Of a stretch of DNA of 64,000 nucleotides, positions 46,218 through 57,811 are shown piece by piece; the stretch's first letter is position 1, and every line of letters starts with the position of its first letter. The stretch comes from Typha latifolia (taxonomy: Eukaryota > Streptophyta > Magnoliopsida > Poales > Typhaceae): assembly GCA_019914945.1 (NCBI GenBank), contig CM034099.1:10367001-10431000 (forward strand). Direction: 5' to 3'. The notes under the pieces were generated by a model. It ran no database searches and was not told the origin of the DNA. It saw nothing but the letters and a program-made list of their open reading frames with translations. The position numbers and the translations under genes were made by a program.

Positions 46218-47076
46218 TGATAAGTTCTCAAACTAAAGATAGGCTACGCAACTATTCCTTCAAGATCTGGATGTATTATATGAATTAGTCCGCGCAACTG
46301 TAAGAAAATATTAGTCAGATATTATCTAGTAATCAAAAAATTATGAAACTAATTGGGTTAGATCTGTAACTTTCCGATCTACAACTTTCGTATTTATGCC
46401 CTTCATATATTCAAATTGTAGCAGGGACAAAAATACAAAATAATTTAGGTGATGGTGGTGATAATGGGTAGAGTGAATGTTAGGGTTATGGATGGATATG
46501 GAGATGAAGGTGGATTATGGAAGTGGTTAAAGGATGTAGACCAAGGGAATGAAGTGATCGAGATCCCAAAGAAGAGGAGTGGCTCGACAGTTGAGAGAGA
46601 TTAGAAGTTAGAAGAAGCCTTGCCAACGATAGAGGTGGAAGGTTGGTGAAGATGGAGAAGGGAGAAGTCTAGAGAGAAGATAAGAGACAAGAAATTAATA
46701 ATCCAATTGCATAATGAGTTTTTCTGCCATCCACATATATATAGAGGCTAGCCAACAAGTCCTAAAATAATATGAAACCCTAATTCTAGAGGATTCCCGT
46801 CGATCATGTTCGAACGCGCCCGATCGCGTCGAATGCACCAAAAGACGTTCTCTGTATGTGTGAACGCGATGCAGGCATTCAAACGCGGGCGTTCGAACTC
46901 GCCCGAGCGCGTTCGAACACACAATATGTGTTCTCTATATTTGTGAACCTAATACAAGCATTCACAAGGGCGTTTGAAAGCGACCCCTCCTACATTCGAA
47001 CGCGACCTACAGGAATTTTATTTTAATGAAAATAAACACCTAATGTAATAAGAAAAGATTCTATCTAAGTGTATCA
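46218..47076 (-). repeat. Element A 5' LTR
   Basis: 859 bp partner of 35045-35892, with TATA box at 46734-46744 and the GCGTTCGAACGC array at 46795-47005. Confidence 0.87.
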
Positions 47077-47186
47077 GTTGGATACCAAAGGGGAGGAAGG
47101 AAGAGGGAGAAGATGGCTCAAGCCTAGATAAAAACCAAATTCCAATATTCAATAATCAATAGAGACTATTTCTCCACATATATAGA
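47077..47186 (-). repeat. 110 bp direct repeat flanking element A
   Basis: From GTTGGATACCAAAGGGGAGG to CACATATATAGA. The other copy is 34936-35044, immediately left of element A. Both belong to LTR C. Confidence 0.85.
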
Positions 47187-47760
47187 GGCTAGCCAAATAT
47201 CCAAAAGACCCTAAACAAATTCAATTACAACTCAACTTAACCCTAAACAAGTCCTGTCACTACGTAACTTTCCCATCATGCGTTTGAACACACACTAGTT
47301 GCATTCGAATAGCCAAAGCGAGTTCTCTGTATGTGCAAACACGAGATTAGATGTTTGAATGATCGCGTTCGAATGCTATCCATTGCGTTTGAAGGCACTT
47401 ACCACAAACTTTATTTTCCTAAACCATACATAAAAATTAATACAAATTGAAGCGGTTTTATTATGCCCCTAAATCAAGAACTGCAACACTAGCCTTCATG
47501 ATCATGTTGGTCGGTTCCAAGGCAGCCATTAATGCGGATGTGAGGCCTTCTGCGGTCGTTGGACTTTTTGGAGGAAGATCTGTTCTTCGTTTTTCACGCC
47601 TTGGTGTTTCGATGTTTGCGCCTTCCTCTATTATATTTAGATCTTCTATTTGCCTTCTAACAGCTATATCTTGAGTCGTCATCATCAATGGTTCATCTGA
47701 GATCAGCTTGGCTCTAATACCACTATTACGGTGGCTTTCTTTATGAGATATGATCAATTA
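47187..47760 (-). mobile_element. LTR C right part, gag N-terminus and PBS fragment
   Basis: 47187-47460 continues LTR C with TTCGAA motifs. 47461-47700 reads on the minus strand as a gag-like start (QIEDLNIIEEGANIETPRRE), and a PBS complement of GTGGTATTAGAGC lies near 47710-47722. These are pieces of related Gypsy elements. Confidence 0.45.
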
Positions 47761-48350
47761 GCTCAGTTCCAATCTAGGGCGAAACTTTCGAGAACAACTA
47801 CGGGCGATCTAGCGGTCCAAAAGATCTGAGATTTTTATGAGTTGTTCTTCTTGAAGTAAGGGATCCAACGCAATCTTTTAATTGTTTAGCTTCTAGGCCT
47901 ATCATTTGATTGTTTCACTTATTAGGTTAGCCTCTAAATATGTGGAAGACAACTTTATTGAACTATCGATGAATTATTAAAGTTTCCCTTCCTATACCTT
48001 TATCTCCTTCCTCCAATGGCATCTATTACCGGACGTCGTCTCGCTCCCTTGCCTATTAAGGATCAATCCACCCTCTATCCTTTTATCTGGTTTAATGCTC
48101 TATCTCCACCGTCGCTGCCATTGTCATCTCCCAATATCCTTACCATTATTCCATCTTGCACTAATCACATCCATCCCGCCACCATTGTCATCTCCCGATT
48201 GCATTGAATCCCTTACTTCAAGAGGAACAATCCATAAAAATCTCAGATTTTTTGGATGGCTAGACCGCCCATAGTTGTTCTCGAAAGTTTTGCCCTAGAT
48301 CGAAACCGAGCTGATTGATCATATCTTGTAAAGAAAGCTACCGTAATAGA
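47729..48350. repeat. Inverted repeat of LTR ends (arms about 150 bp)
   Basis: 47729-47879 is matched in reverse complement by 48206-48350 (GCTTTCTTTA.GAGATATGAT; GAGAACAACTA.GGGCG; ATCTGAGATTTTTATG). About 330 bp separates the arms. The same LTR-end sequence recurs at 34085-34125. The stretch 48351-49076 shows nothing recognisable before the SAUR 3' end. Confidence 0.6.
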
Positions 48351-49076
48351 TCAATCGTAATTCTTTGGCCCCCTTGAGATCTCCGTTAGGTGTGAGGTTA
48401 TCAAACCCCACTCCCAATATAAACCCACTCCAAGTCCCCTCAAATACCATCAATTGAGTTGTTCGATCTGATCCACATACGAAATCTGATCCACTGACAT
48501 GATTCAATCCACTGCCCACCTCCAATAATTTTCGATGGATTGAACCTCCAAAACCTTGGGCCTTCTTCTGGACTTTGCTCGATTCTCCCGAGTCCATTTG
48601 TTTGGTCAATTTGGATTGGTGGATTTAGCAGACCCATTTCTCACATTGTAAGTAACTTATTGGTTGATAGGCAAAGCATGATGTGTCTTTCTTGGCATCT
48701 AAGCACTTCTCATATTTACTAACTTCCATGGGACCGGACAATATAGTACTACTTGGTAAGCACTTTACTTAAAGCTGGGTTGGAAGATTGTTAAGATGTC
48801 TCATTCTAGTGTAGTTGGGGTTTCCTCATCCTCATTTTGTTCAAAAATATGTAGAAATTAAAAGAGACCTAGTCTGACTACTTCAAGAGTAAAGAAGAAG
48901 AAAATTAAAGCACCATAACGAAACTGAAAAAACCAAGTTCGAGGGTTTCAGAGTATTATTACATTCAGAATCTGCAATCCTTCTTACAAAACTGCAAGCA
49001 AATAATTCCACACGAACAACTTGAACCAAAATAAATCACTCTATAACATAATCACAATTGTTTAGTATGTCATAAA

Positions 49077-49454
49077 TTAATATGCATAAAGTTGTGCCAA
49101 CTCTTGCAAAGTAGCATCATCCACATCAACCTGAGGGTCTGCATTCTCCAACATCCACAGTATATGATCAAACAACACAACCTCGCATCTTACTGATATC
49201 TTGCTGTCTGAAATTAACTTCGAGTGGTCGATGAGTGCGTCGAGCAGTGGATGATCCAAGAGTTTCGAGTTTATCGTATAGCGTCGCTTTGAGCTTCCTA
49301 CGTAGACCACCACCTCGTCATTGGCTGTCATGGTTCCATCCCAGAGATCTTCTTCTCTAGTGGATTTGGACCTTAGGCTACTATAGGATGAAGACCTACT
49401 CAGCTGCTTTGAGAGGCTCTTGCACTTCCTCAATATCACATTCATCTTCTTCAT
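49077..49454 (-). CDS. SAUR: SAUR family auxin-responsive protein
   Basis: Intronless ORF of 125 residues, the normal size for small auxin up RNA proteins. The basic Ser/Lys/Arg-rich N-terminus (MKKMNVILRKCKSLSKQLSR) is followed by the SAUR domain from about 47 to 105: VVVYVGSSKRRYTINSKLLD, HPLLDALIDHS and CEVVLFDHILWMLENADP, ending ELAQLYAY. SAURs of this kind inhibit PP2C.D phosphatases and so promote plasma-membrane H+-ATPase activity and cell expansion. This is family knowledge; subgroup resembles SAUR71/72/78 types. The start at 49454 is chosen because the upstream in-frame Met at 49526 would add only an artificial Ser-Leu run coded by a GA/CT microsatellite. The gene stands alone between transposon blocks and shows no stops or frameshifts. 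Confidence 0.9.
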   Translation of the reverse strand: MKKMNVILRKCKSLSKQLSRSSSYSSLRSKSTREEDLWDGTMTANDEVVVYVGSSKRRYTINSKLLDHPLLDALIDHSKLISDSKISVRCEVVLFDHILWMLENADPQVDVDDATLQELAQLYAY

Positions 49455-49456
49455 CT

Positions 49457-49494
<38 letters not shown>
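49457..49494. repeat. (GA)n microsatellite in the SAUR 5' UTR
   Basis: About 18 GA units on the plus strand (CT on the SAUR sense strand), directly upstream of its ATG. CT-rich leaders are common in plant genes, and the length may vary between individuals. Confidence 0.9.
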
Positions 49495-49498
<4 letters not shown>

Positions 49499-49526
49499 AT
49501 GAGCATACCACCACCCAGATGTACAT

Positions 49527-50980
49527 GTGAACTTGTTATGGTTGGTGAGAGTGTTACATCTTTTCGTCCAAGAAACAAGAAGTCGAAATGCTATGTCCAA
49601 ACTAACTAATTCAGATAATAAACCCATCATTAAATGGTAGCCCCAGAAAAAAAAATTAATGGATTTTATATTTAATATTATTTTAAATAATAATATTTTT
49701 TAAAATTGCAGGATTTGTAAATTTACAAGCTACTATAAAAGCAAAAGCTGTTGGAGAATAATAGTTTTTATATTTTTATTTTATCAGTACTCTCTCATTT
49801 CTAAGCTTGAGATATTTTGATAGATTTTAGAAGTGGATTTGACTTAAATATGTGCATTCTTTATATTTTTAGGCAATTAAAGAAGGCACCACAGGTGTAA
49901 TTTTAGATTAGATATATACAAAGATTGGATCCATATCCATCTAATTTTGTTGGATTTGAAAAAGAATCAAAATTTAAATGGATAGTTAATTGTAATATTC
50001 ATCTCCGATCCATTTATTATCGTATTACGTAGGAAGGACCCAAATCATATTCAAATTTAATCAGATAATGGAAAGAATTCAGATAATTTACAAATAACCA
50101 ATACACTATGAAATAACAAATAATAATAATAGTCTTATTCCATAGCAATAAGTCACGACTTTTGGGACTCAATTGTGATAATTTAATTGCTAAAAATTAG
50201 AGCATAACTCTATAATCATTGTAAGGCTTATTTAGGTTAGTAAATATGTACAAAATAATCTACTTTTGTTTAAATGTCTAGATTATGTAAAATGAGCATA
50301 TATGCAAGTGACATGGAGATCTAATTGAACGGCTCCAAATTTTAGAAAAGTTTTCAAGTTACCTTATTCAAACGCCTCTTAGGATGTTGAAATTACAGAA
50401 GTTCTCATCCAAGTTCAAATGCATTAACAAGAAAGAAAGAAGAGATAGGATTTGAAGTTGGGTCATTCCAAAGTTCGAATGATGTCAGAGAATTTTTTTT
50501 CATGGGATCCATCTATTGAATCTTTTGCCCTATACCTACCATATCAGCCATCTATGATTATTATTGAGTGAACTTTGAAAGAACATCATCAACTTTAGAC
50601 GGAGTGTTTCAAGGTCTTCATCCTTCATGTTGCTTGTTCTCTAGATTGCGGAGGACTTCGTCTCGAGAGATATAAAGAAGGTGAATCAATCTCGAGGGTT
50701 CCTAAAATTGGAAACCTATCATGAAAAATAGTAAATTGCGAGATCTAGTGAGCAACATGTATCAGATAGAGTGATGATATCAATAGGTGTCAGTAAGTCA
50801 GTATTATAAATTGTATTTTTATTTGTGATTAGTTTTGTTTTAAGTTTGGATCTATAGTTTTTTAACCTAATTGGGGTATTTTTAATTATTATTATAGTAG
50901 ATCTATTTTACCTTAGGAGAGATCCTTAAGGCATAGAGTTACCCAGAGAAAGGTAATCCAGTATTAGACCTCACTTACTC
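49527..50980. other. SAUR upstream region and spacer
   Basis: AT-rich DNA containing the SAUR promoter at its left end. I see TATA-like stretches near 49660-49700 but no decisive element, and no mobile element before the LTR at 50981. Confidence 0.5.
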
Positions 50981-51920
50981 TGTAACACCCACAACCCTAA
51001 ACACGTGCATGACACGAGCCCACATGGCATGTGCGTGGCACCTGACCATTTGCTTAGTTGCTAACAATCAAATAAACCTGTATCAACATCATAAAGTTAT
51101 TTACAACATCTAAACTAATAATAAAACAAGTTTAATTGTCAACAACACATGGATAACCCTACTTGGGCCCCACACAGGCCACAACATATCATCAAGAGCT
51201 TTTCACTACAATATATACACAACAGTGGTATATACATCATTATACAAATACAAAGTCACTTGTTAGAATATAAGACAAGGATAAAGACACACTTTGGAGA
51301 ATATCTACTAATATATCAAATAAGATAACCCATCTAGCACAAAACACTAACCACACACTACTCTTCACCCACTAGTAAGGTCTCTAAGAGAGTATCCTGC
51401 TCTATTCGTTCATTTGAGTTTTTGGAAAGGAGAAAACAAAGAGAGTCATAAACTAAAGGCTCAGTGATTAGTCCTTACCCCGGATCAATGATGTCAAATA
51501 TAGAGTAAATAATTTATTAGATAATATGAATCAAAAAGCAGCATGATGCCATGTATCAGCATGTATATATGTATCCTCAATGACATATATATGAATGAAA
51601 TCAATTCTCATGAATGAGCATATTATATCCTCAACCAAAAATATATCACATGATGAAATTACCATATAACATCTCCGAATATAATAACATATCAAAAATA
51701 ATAATTATGATCCAATGATACTAGTCACATCAATGATGATGCATGATACATGCCAACCACTAGATAATCGTATATGTTAGAGGTAAATATAATCCACATA
51801 TCTCTCACTATCACAATCATCCGTCTCAACTCTTAATATCATCCACCATGCTAGACTGTGGTACTCAACCCCAAACTCGATACACATTATGTCACAAGCT
51901 CCAGAGCATATCTTGTCATT

Positions 51921-52140
51921 GCTAAGAGTATCTCTGTAGATAAATCATACCCTGCCATATGCTAATGGTATCTCTGTAGATAAATCATACCCTGCCATAC
52001 GCTAAGGGTATCTCAGAAAAAAGTAATCATACTTGCCATACACTAAGCGTATATCAATGATAGTTGTACCCTGTCATATGCTAAGAGTATAACCATTAGC
52101 CATCACCATACTCTGCCATATGCTAAGAGTATGTCTAGTA
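51921..52140. repeat. 40 bp minisatellite in LTR
   Basis: About six diverged units starting GCTAAGRGTATCTC at 51921, 51961, 52001, 52041, about 52080 and about 52122. Fragments recur at 58380-58475. Confidence 0.75.
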
Positions 52141-53039
52141 CCAGTCCGGACCAGATACCGTTCCAGCCATCACATCATATCACGTCATATCACATACACA
52201 TGTACTTTTATGACTTCCTATATATGATAAATCATATGCATATATTCAGTACTACAACAGATCATGCAACGAAGGAATTTAGGTGGTAAAAAAGCCAAGA
52301 GATAAATGATGCAATGTCGACTCTAACTATGTATACTTTTGCTAGTCTATCACATGCATACTCATGATAGAGATCATCCCGACATAAAACCATAACGGTA
52401 TAATCATCTTTATATATCACCAATGTACTCATATCTCAGATTAGCCTAATCAAATGCATGATAAAATATGATTGACTGAAATCATCTCTATATAAAGTCA
52501 TATAATTATGCTAGAGGCCAAAACATGCGTGTACGTAAGATATAATATATCCTAATTTGAGAAAGACGTCTAGTGGTAAGACTACTCACCCCACTGCAAA
52601 TACTAAACCACCACTCGTTCACGCTGCTATGATAATGATCAAGCTTCGATAGCTAAGTCCACTCAGCGGCCGGCCTCTCGCCGACGGCTCAATCCTCCGG
52701 CGGTCTCGAGAGGAAGCCGACAAAGAGAGAAAGTGAGATAGAGGGGGGGGGGGAGAGAGAGAGAGAGAGAGAGAGGGGAGAGGGGGAGGCTCACCGGCGT
52801 TAGTGAAGGTGGTAGCGGCAGCAGTAGGCCGATAGAGTGACGGCAGTAGCAAATGGAGAGAGAGAGAAAGAGAGAAAAGTGAGAGAGAGCCCGAAAGAGA
52901 AAAAGAGAGAGAGAGAAAGAAAAGGGAGAGAGACGGTGGGGAGGGAGGCTCCGACAGCGGTAGGGGCCCACTGCACTAGCTGGCCCGGCCAGGTTAGCCA
53001 GGCTAGTGCTTGGGGCGCGTGGCACCCTTCCCAGCTGCC

Positions 53040-53072
53040 ACTGCATGGCACGAGGCTGTCGTGCCATGCAGT
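53040..53072. repeat. LTR-start hairpin, 14 bp stem
   Basis: ACTGCATGGCACGA and its exact complement are separated by a 5 base loop, about 25 bp inside the H LTR start. The plus-strand family member has the same stem at 60790-60821 with a 4 base loop. Confidence 0.85.
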
Positions 53073-53099
53073 GAAGAATTTTTTTTTGGTTGTTATATT

Positions 53100-54958
53100 T
53101 TCTTTCCCCCCTTATAAAAATTTCGACCCCAAAATTTACATACCTCTAAATAATTTTGGATATTTGGATCGTATCTTATCCTCACGTTCCCAAGATGCCT
53201 CTTCTACTGCATGGTTTCTCCGCAAGATTTTTATAGGTATAACTTTGGTTCTTAGTACTTTATCTCTCCTAGCAAGGACTTTCATAGGTTGCTCTTAATA
53301 TGATAGATTTTGCTGTAGCTGAACTAGTTCATAATGAATCACGTGCGATGGATCCGATATATATTTTCTTAATACTGACACATGGAACACATTATGAATT
53401 TGTGCTAAGTCAGGGGGTAAAGCTACTCTATAAGCTACATGCCCCACTCGTCCAAGAATCTCATAATGTCCTATATACCTAAGATTTAACTTTCCTTTCT
53501 TTCCAAAGTGAAGCACACCATTCGAAGGTGAAACTCTTAAGAATACTTTGTCCCCAACCTAAAACTCCAAATCACGCCTCCTATTATCAGCATAACTTTT
53601 ATGTCTACTTTGTGCCACCTTCAGATGTTCTCTAATTATCTTTATCTTCTCAACTGTAGCTTGCACTAGTATTGAGTTTTCAACCTTCTTTTCTCCAACT
53701 TCTTCCCAATCAATTAGTGATCTGCATTTCTTGCCATATAATGCTTCATAGGGAGGTATACCAATACTAGCATGAAAGTTGTTATTATAAGCAAACTCTA
53801 TCAATGGTAAATATTTGTCCCAACCCAATCCGAAATCAATTACACATGCTCTCAACATATCCTCTAATGATTGAATAGTATGCTCAGATTGATCATCTGT
53901 CTAAGGATGATAAGCTGTACTAAACTGTAGTTTTGTTCCAAAAGACTGATGAAACTGCTTCCAAAATCTTGACACAAAATAAGGATCTCTATTTGAAGTG
54001 ATACTAACATGAATTCCATGGTGAGAAAAAATTCCATCTCTAAACAAAATAGCTAATTTTTCCATTGAATCAGTAGTACTAACTGGTAAAAAGTGTGCTG
54101 ATTTGGTTAGTCTATCAATAATTACCCAAATTGCATTCTTCCCATTTTGTATCTTTGGTAATCCTGTCACAAAATTCATATTAATATGTTCCCATTTCCA
54201 TTCAGGAATCTGCAAAGGTTGTAATACGCCTGCAGGCCTCTGATGCTCAATCTTGACTTGCTAACAAGTCAAACACCCAGCCACAAATTCCCCGATATTT
54301 CTTTTCATCCCTTCCCACCAAAATTTCTTTTTCAACTCATGATACATTTTTGTTCCCCCGGGGTGCAGAGCATAAGCAAAAGTGTGAGCTTCATTTAAAA
54401 TTTTATTTCTAAGTCTTTCACAATTAGAAACATACAATCTGCCTCTAAAACGCAGTATCCCGGTAGAGTCTATAGAGAAATCTGGTTTACTAGAATTCTG
54501 TACTTGTTTCACAATTTTCATAGCCTTAATATCAGTCTTCTGAGATGCATTAATTCTATCTATAAATGTAGGTTTGACAGTAAATTATGCTAGTAAACCG
54601 ACTCCACTTCCCTTGGTCACAATTGGAACCCCTAGCCTTTGCAGATCCTTAAGTATCATAGTTTGTTGGTAACTAAAAATGCTAGACTCCCAACTGGCTT
54701 TCTACTTAAGGTATCTGCAACGACATTTGCTTTACCTGGATGATAATTTATGGTATAATCATAATCCTTCACTAATTCCAACCATCTCCTTTGCCATAAA
54801 TTAAGTTCTTTCTGAGTAAACAAATATTTAAGACTTTTATGATCTGTAAAAGTTTCACATTTTTCCCCATATAGATAGTGTTGCCAAATTTTTAGAGCAA
54901 ATACTATAGCAACCAACTCCAAATCATGAGTAGGATAAATACGTTCATATTCTTTCAA
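53100..54958 (-). pseudogene. Element H pol: RNase H, integrase, chromodomain
   Basis: From right to left: RNase H ([57 protein letters not shown]), the integrase zinc region (HPGGTKMYHELKKKFWWEGM), the core (WVIIDRLTKSAHFLPVSTTD, ITSNRDPYFVSRFW, FSTAYHP, SIGIPPYEALYGKK), the GPY/F segment and the start of a chromodomain (AVEEASWE) near 53200. The purine tract and LTR follow. Few stops separate these pieces, so it is better preserved than A or B. Confidence 0.85.
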
Positions 54959-54964
54959 CTATCT

Positions 54965-55205
54965 ATTGTGTATATGTAGTTGTGAAAAACTCTTGATGAT
55001 GTGTTGTGGCTTGTGTGGGGCTCAAGTAGGGTTATTTGTATGCTGTTGACAGTTAGACTTGAGTTATTCTTGATTTAGATATTGTGGATAAAATTATGAT
55101 GTTGCTACATGTTTATTTGATTGTTAGTAACTAACCAAATAGTCAGGTGCTACACACGTGCCGTATGGGCTCGTGCCATGCATGTGTTTAGGGTTTGGGT
55201 GTTAC
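54965..55205 (+). mobile_element. LTR 3'-end fragment inserted in element H pol
   Basis: Plus-oriented, GTGTATATGTAGTTGTGAAA to TTTGGGTGTTACA, colinear with 63420-63659. It separates the RNase H of element H from its RT. Confidence 0.75.
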
Positions 55206-55450
55206 AACTCTAGCTCCCCTTAACTAGTCAAACAAATCATCAATGCGAGGTAGAGGATATTTATTCTTTATTGTCACTTGATTCAGCTATCTATAATCTA
55301 TACACAGCCTGAGTGTCCCATCCTTATTCTTAACAAAAAGAACAGGTGCTCCCCAAGGAGAGACACTAGGTCTTATGAAGCCTTTCTGTAGTAGTTTTTC
55401 TAATTGTACCTTAAGTTCCTTCAATTCTATTGGTGTCATTTTCATATTAT
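55206..55450 (-). pseudogene. Element H reverse transcriptase fragment
   Basis: Minus frames give [40 protein letters not shown] and [14 protein letters not shown], the first half of Gypsy RT. It breaks at 55450 into LTR-derived DNA. Confidence 0.75.
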
Positions 55451-56064
55451 TTAGTACTTGATTTATTCTCTGTTTGGCTTCACTGATTCGGGGTAAGGTC
55501 TATTCACTAAGCCTTTTGCTCCTGACTGGCTTTTTTTAACCCCTACATGATACCGACTTGAGATATCCTAATGAGATATTTTAGAGCAAAGATGAGGTGA
55601 GCTATAGATGGAGATGGAATAGATAATAATTTATATAGAAATTGAGTTGTACCAGTATTTGATATTTGTACTCTTTTGTACTAGGCGATGATTTGTATAA
55701 TACAGGTCGAGTCATGGTGTACTCTTGTATTAGTTGTTTTAGTATTATCTTGATGGTTTGTTATGACCTGTATGGGTCCTGCTAGATTATGTAGTGATTT
55801 AGTGTATATTATTATGGACTTGGATATTCATATATTAATAGATTTATTTGGTTAATAGTATGATTTATTTGCTGATGGATTATCTGATCATAGATAGGTT
55901 AGCAAGTTTTATTTGATAATGTCATGATTATATGTGCACAGGAGAGTATTTGTGCGTGACGGGCCCCGCCCGACCTATCGCATGCACCGCGCGTGCTGTG
56001 TGGGCGCATGGGCGTGCACATGCCTATGCCGGGCAGGAGCATTACAATTCAGGTGGTATCAAAG
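55451..56064 (+). mobile_element. Gypsy LTR fragments with PBS (L family)
   Basis: 55451-55540 resembles 63131-63215 (TTCGGGGTAAGGTCTATTCA). 55541-56046 is an L-family LTR 3' part ending GCATTACA, followed by PBS TGGTATCAAAGC at 56053-56064. No gag follows, because another LTR piece starts near 56160. Confidence 0.65.
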
Positions 56065-56159
56065 CTTAGGTTTAAGGATGATCTAGCAAACCATCAAGTA
56101 TAATAGTTGTTGGTTTATTTTAAGATTACGCTAGTTATCGATCTTTACGAGTGGTATAT

Positions 56160-56552
56160 TAATTGGATGAAAGCGTTAGATGAGTTATCTTATTTAGTGT
56201 ATTAGTAGACATTCTCTAAAGTGTCTCTTTATCCTTGTCTTATATTCTAACAGGTGACTTTGTACTTGTATAATGATGTATATACCACCATTGTGTATAT
56301 GCCTGTGGTGAAAAGCCTTAATGATATGTTATGACCTGTGTGGGGCCCAAGTAGAGTTATATGTGTGTTGTTGACAATTAAACTTGTTTTATTCTTAGTT
56401 TAGATGTTGTGAATAAATTTATGATGTTAATACAGGTTTATTTGATTGTTAGTAACTAAGCAAATGGTTAGGTGCCACGCACGTGCCATGTGGGCTCATG
56501 TCATGCACGTGTTTAGGATTGTGGGTGTTACATTTTAGAGTGGCATGAGAGC
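56160..56552 (+). mobile_element. Element I 5' LTR end and PBS
   Basis: Colinear with 63300-63659, ending GGGTGTTACA at 56532. The PBS-like TGGCATGAGAGC (56541-56552) differs from TGGTATCAGAGC at two positions. A gag ORF follows. Confidence 0.7.
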
Positions 56553-56710
56553 CTAGGTTTGTTAAGTATTCGGTATATCATTAAGAGCTTTTGTACATTG
56601 TCACCATGAGTCTAGGGAAGTATTGCGATCTTAGGGTTACGCAAGAGATAAATTTTAAAATTTTACTTGATCACTAATCAATTGATGAATTTGACTATTT
56701 TCACAGAAAG

Positions 56711-57811
56711 ATGTCACCCCGTTGTAGAGGTTCACAGTCTAGAGTGACATCCACAGCTGAGGCCCCTACTGAGACCCAAGAAGTTCCTCCATCTATAGAG
56801 GGGTGTGATCCTATTTCGTGCCTCCTGGATAATCAAGAAAGACTTACTATGGAAATCCTTCGAGGTAGAGGAGCCGGCATATCAGCAGAGAGTTCTAAGC
56901 CACCTCCTACGGTGGGCATCACCTTAAATAAGTTTATGAAGTTGAATCCCTCGATTTACAGTGGAGGTGCTGATCCACTGGAGGTCAGTGGATGGTTATC
57001 GGACATAGAGAAAATGTTGGATACTTTAGGATGTAATGATCAGCAGAAGGTAGCCTTTGCTGCCTTTATGCTCAGAGGTGAGGCGGAACAATGGTGGAAA
57101 GGCATAGAGAGATTGTTAAAATCAAGGATAGGGGACACAGTCATCACTTGGGAATTATTTCTTGATGCCTTTGATCAAAAGCATTTCCCAGCCTGGAGGA
57201 AAGAAAAGATGGAAGAAGAATTTCTGCATTTACGTCAGGGTCTTATGACGATTGCAGAATACGAGGTTAAATTCAATGCTTTAGCCCATTTTGTACCCCA
57301 TCAAGTTCCAAATGAAGCAGTCAGAACTCGACATTTCAAACATGGGTTGAATTATGCTATACGTCAGAGTTTGGAGGCAGTAGGCCTCATCCCTTATGCT
57401 GATACAATGGAGAGGGCGATGGCACTTGAGGGGGTAATTTAGGAGAAGAGGGCTATGGAAGCTCGGCGATTCGAAACCCAATCTAGGCGAGGCGGGAGTT
57501 CTAGGGTCCTTTCTACAAGCCTTCGCAGACACAGCGTTGCCTTTCCTGCCATCCTTATCGGGGAAGTTCTAGCACTGGTTCATCTGTTAACCGATCTGAT
57601 TCACGGGGATTTGGAGGACTCAGCCAGGCAATGCCTTAGGTCAGTGTGAGTGGGCCGTCCTTAATTGGTAGAGGAAGTGGATTTCCTAGGGGGCCGCTGA
57701 GTCAAGGTCGTCCTTGCTTCGGATGTGGCAAATATGGTCATCATCTTCGAGATTGCCCTAACCCACATTTGTGCTATGAGTGTGGGCAGCCTAGTCATAT
57801 CCGTCGTGACT
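56711..57811 (+). pseudogene. Element I gag, nearly intact domain
   Basis: A 243-codon open frame (56711-57442) begins MSPRCRGSQSRVTSTAEAPT and holds the retrotrans_gag domain (KFMKLNPSIYSGGADPLEVS, MLRGEAEQWWKGIERLL, EKMEEEFLHLRQGLMTIAEY, FNALAHFVPHQVP). After a TAG the tail continues in shifted frames to CFGCGKYGHHLRDC and CYECGQPSHIRRDS, where the last Cys of the second knuckle is Ser. It is cut at 57812 by a minus LTR fragment. Confidence 0.82.

Larger units (their letters stand above)
35045..47076 (-). mobile_element. Ty3/Gypsy chromovirus A, minus strand, interrupted by element B
   Basis: LTRs at 46218-47076 (5') and 35045-35892 (3') share TGATA(C/T)ACTTAG starts and CTTATCA ends. A PBS complement of TGGTATCAGAC lies at 46204-46215, and a purine tract GGTGGGGGAAGCG next to the 3' LTR. 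Gag is at about 45640-46190, protease at 38886-39330, then RT, RNase H, integrase and chromodomain leftward to 35930. Frames have several stops. Instead of a 5 bp duplication, both sides carry a 109-110 bp repeat. Confidence 0.85.
50981..53097 (-). repeat. Element H 3' LTR (2.1 kb)
   Basis: Read on the minus strand it starts TATAACAACC (53097), next to a purine tract AAGGGGGGAAAGAAAA, and ends GGGTGTTACA (50981). It contains a terminal hairpin, a CT-rich leader with a CCGGTGAGCCTCC motif near 52790, a G run (52744-52753) and a 40 bp minisatellite. Same family as 60786-63659. Confidence 0.8.

Noticed and set aside
48319..48722. Overlapping ORFs of 60-96 codons before the SAUR gene
   Set aside because: Three frames are open over the same bases and none resembles a known protein; the left part overlaps the inverted LTR end.
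49455..49526. N-terminal extension of the SAUR protein to the upstream Met
   Set aside because: It would add a Ser-Leu run encoded by the (GA)n microsatellite; SAUR proteins of this type start at the MKK-type Met.
52663..53067. 134-codon minus ORF and overlapping plus ORF
   Set aside because: Same low-complexity LTR leader in the H LTR, with its own homologue at 60795.
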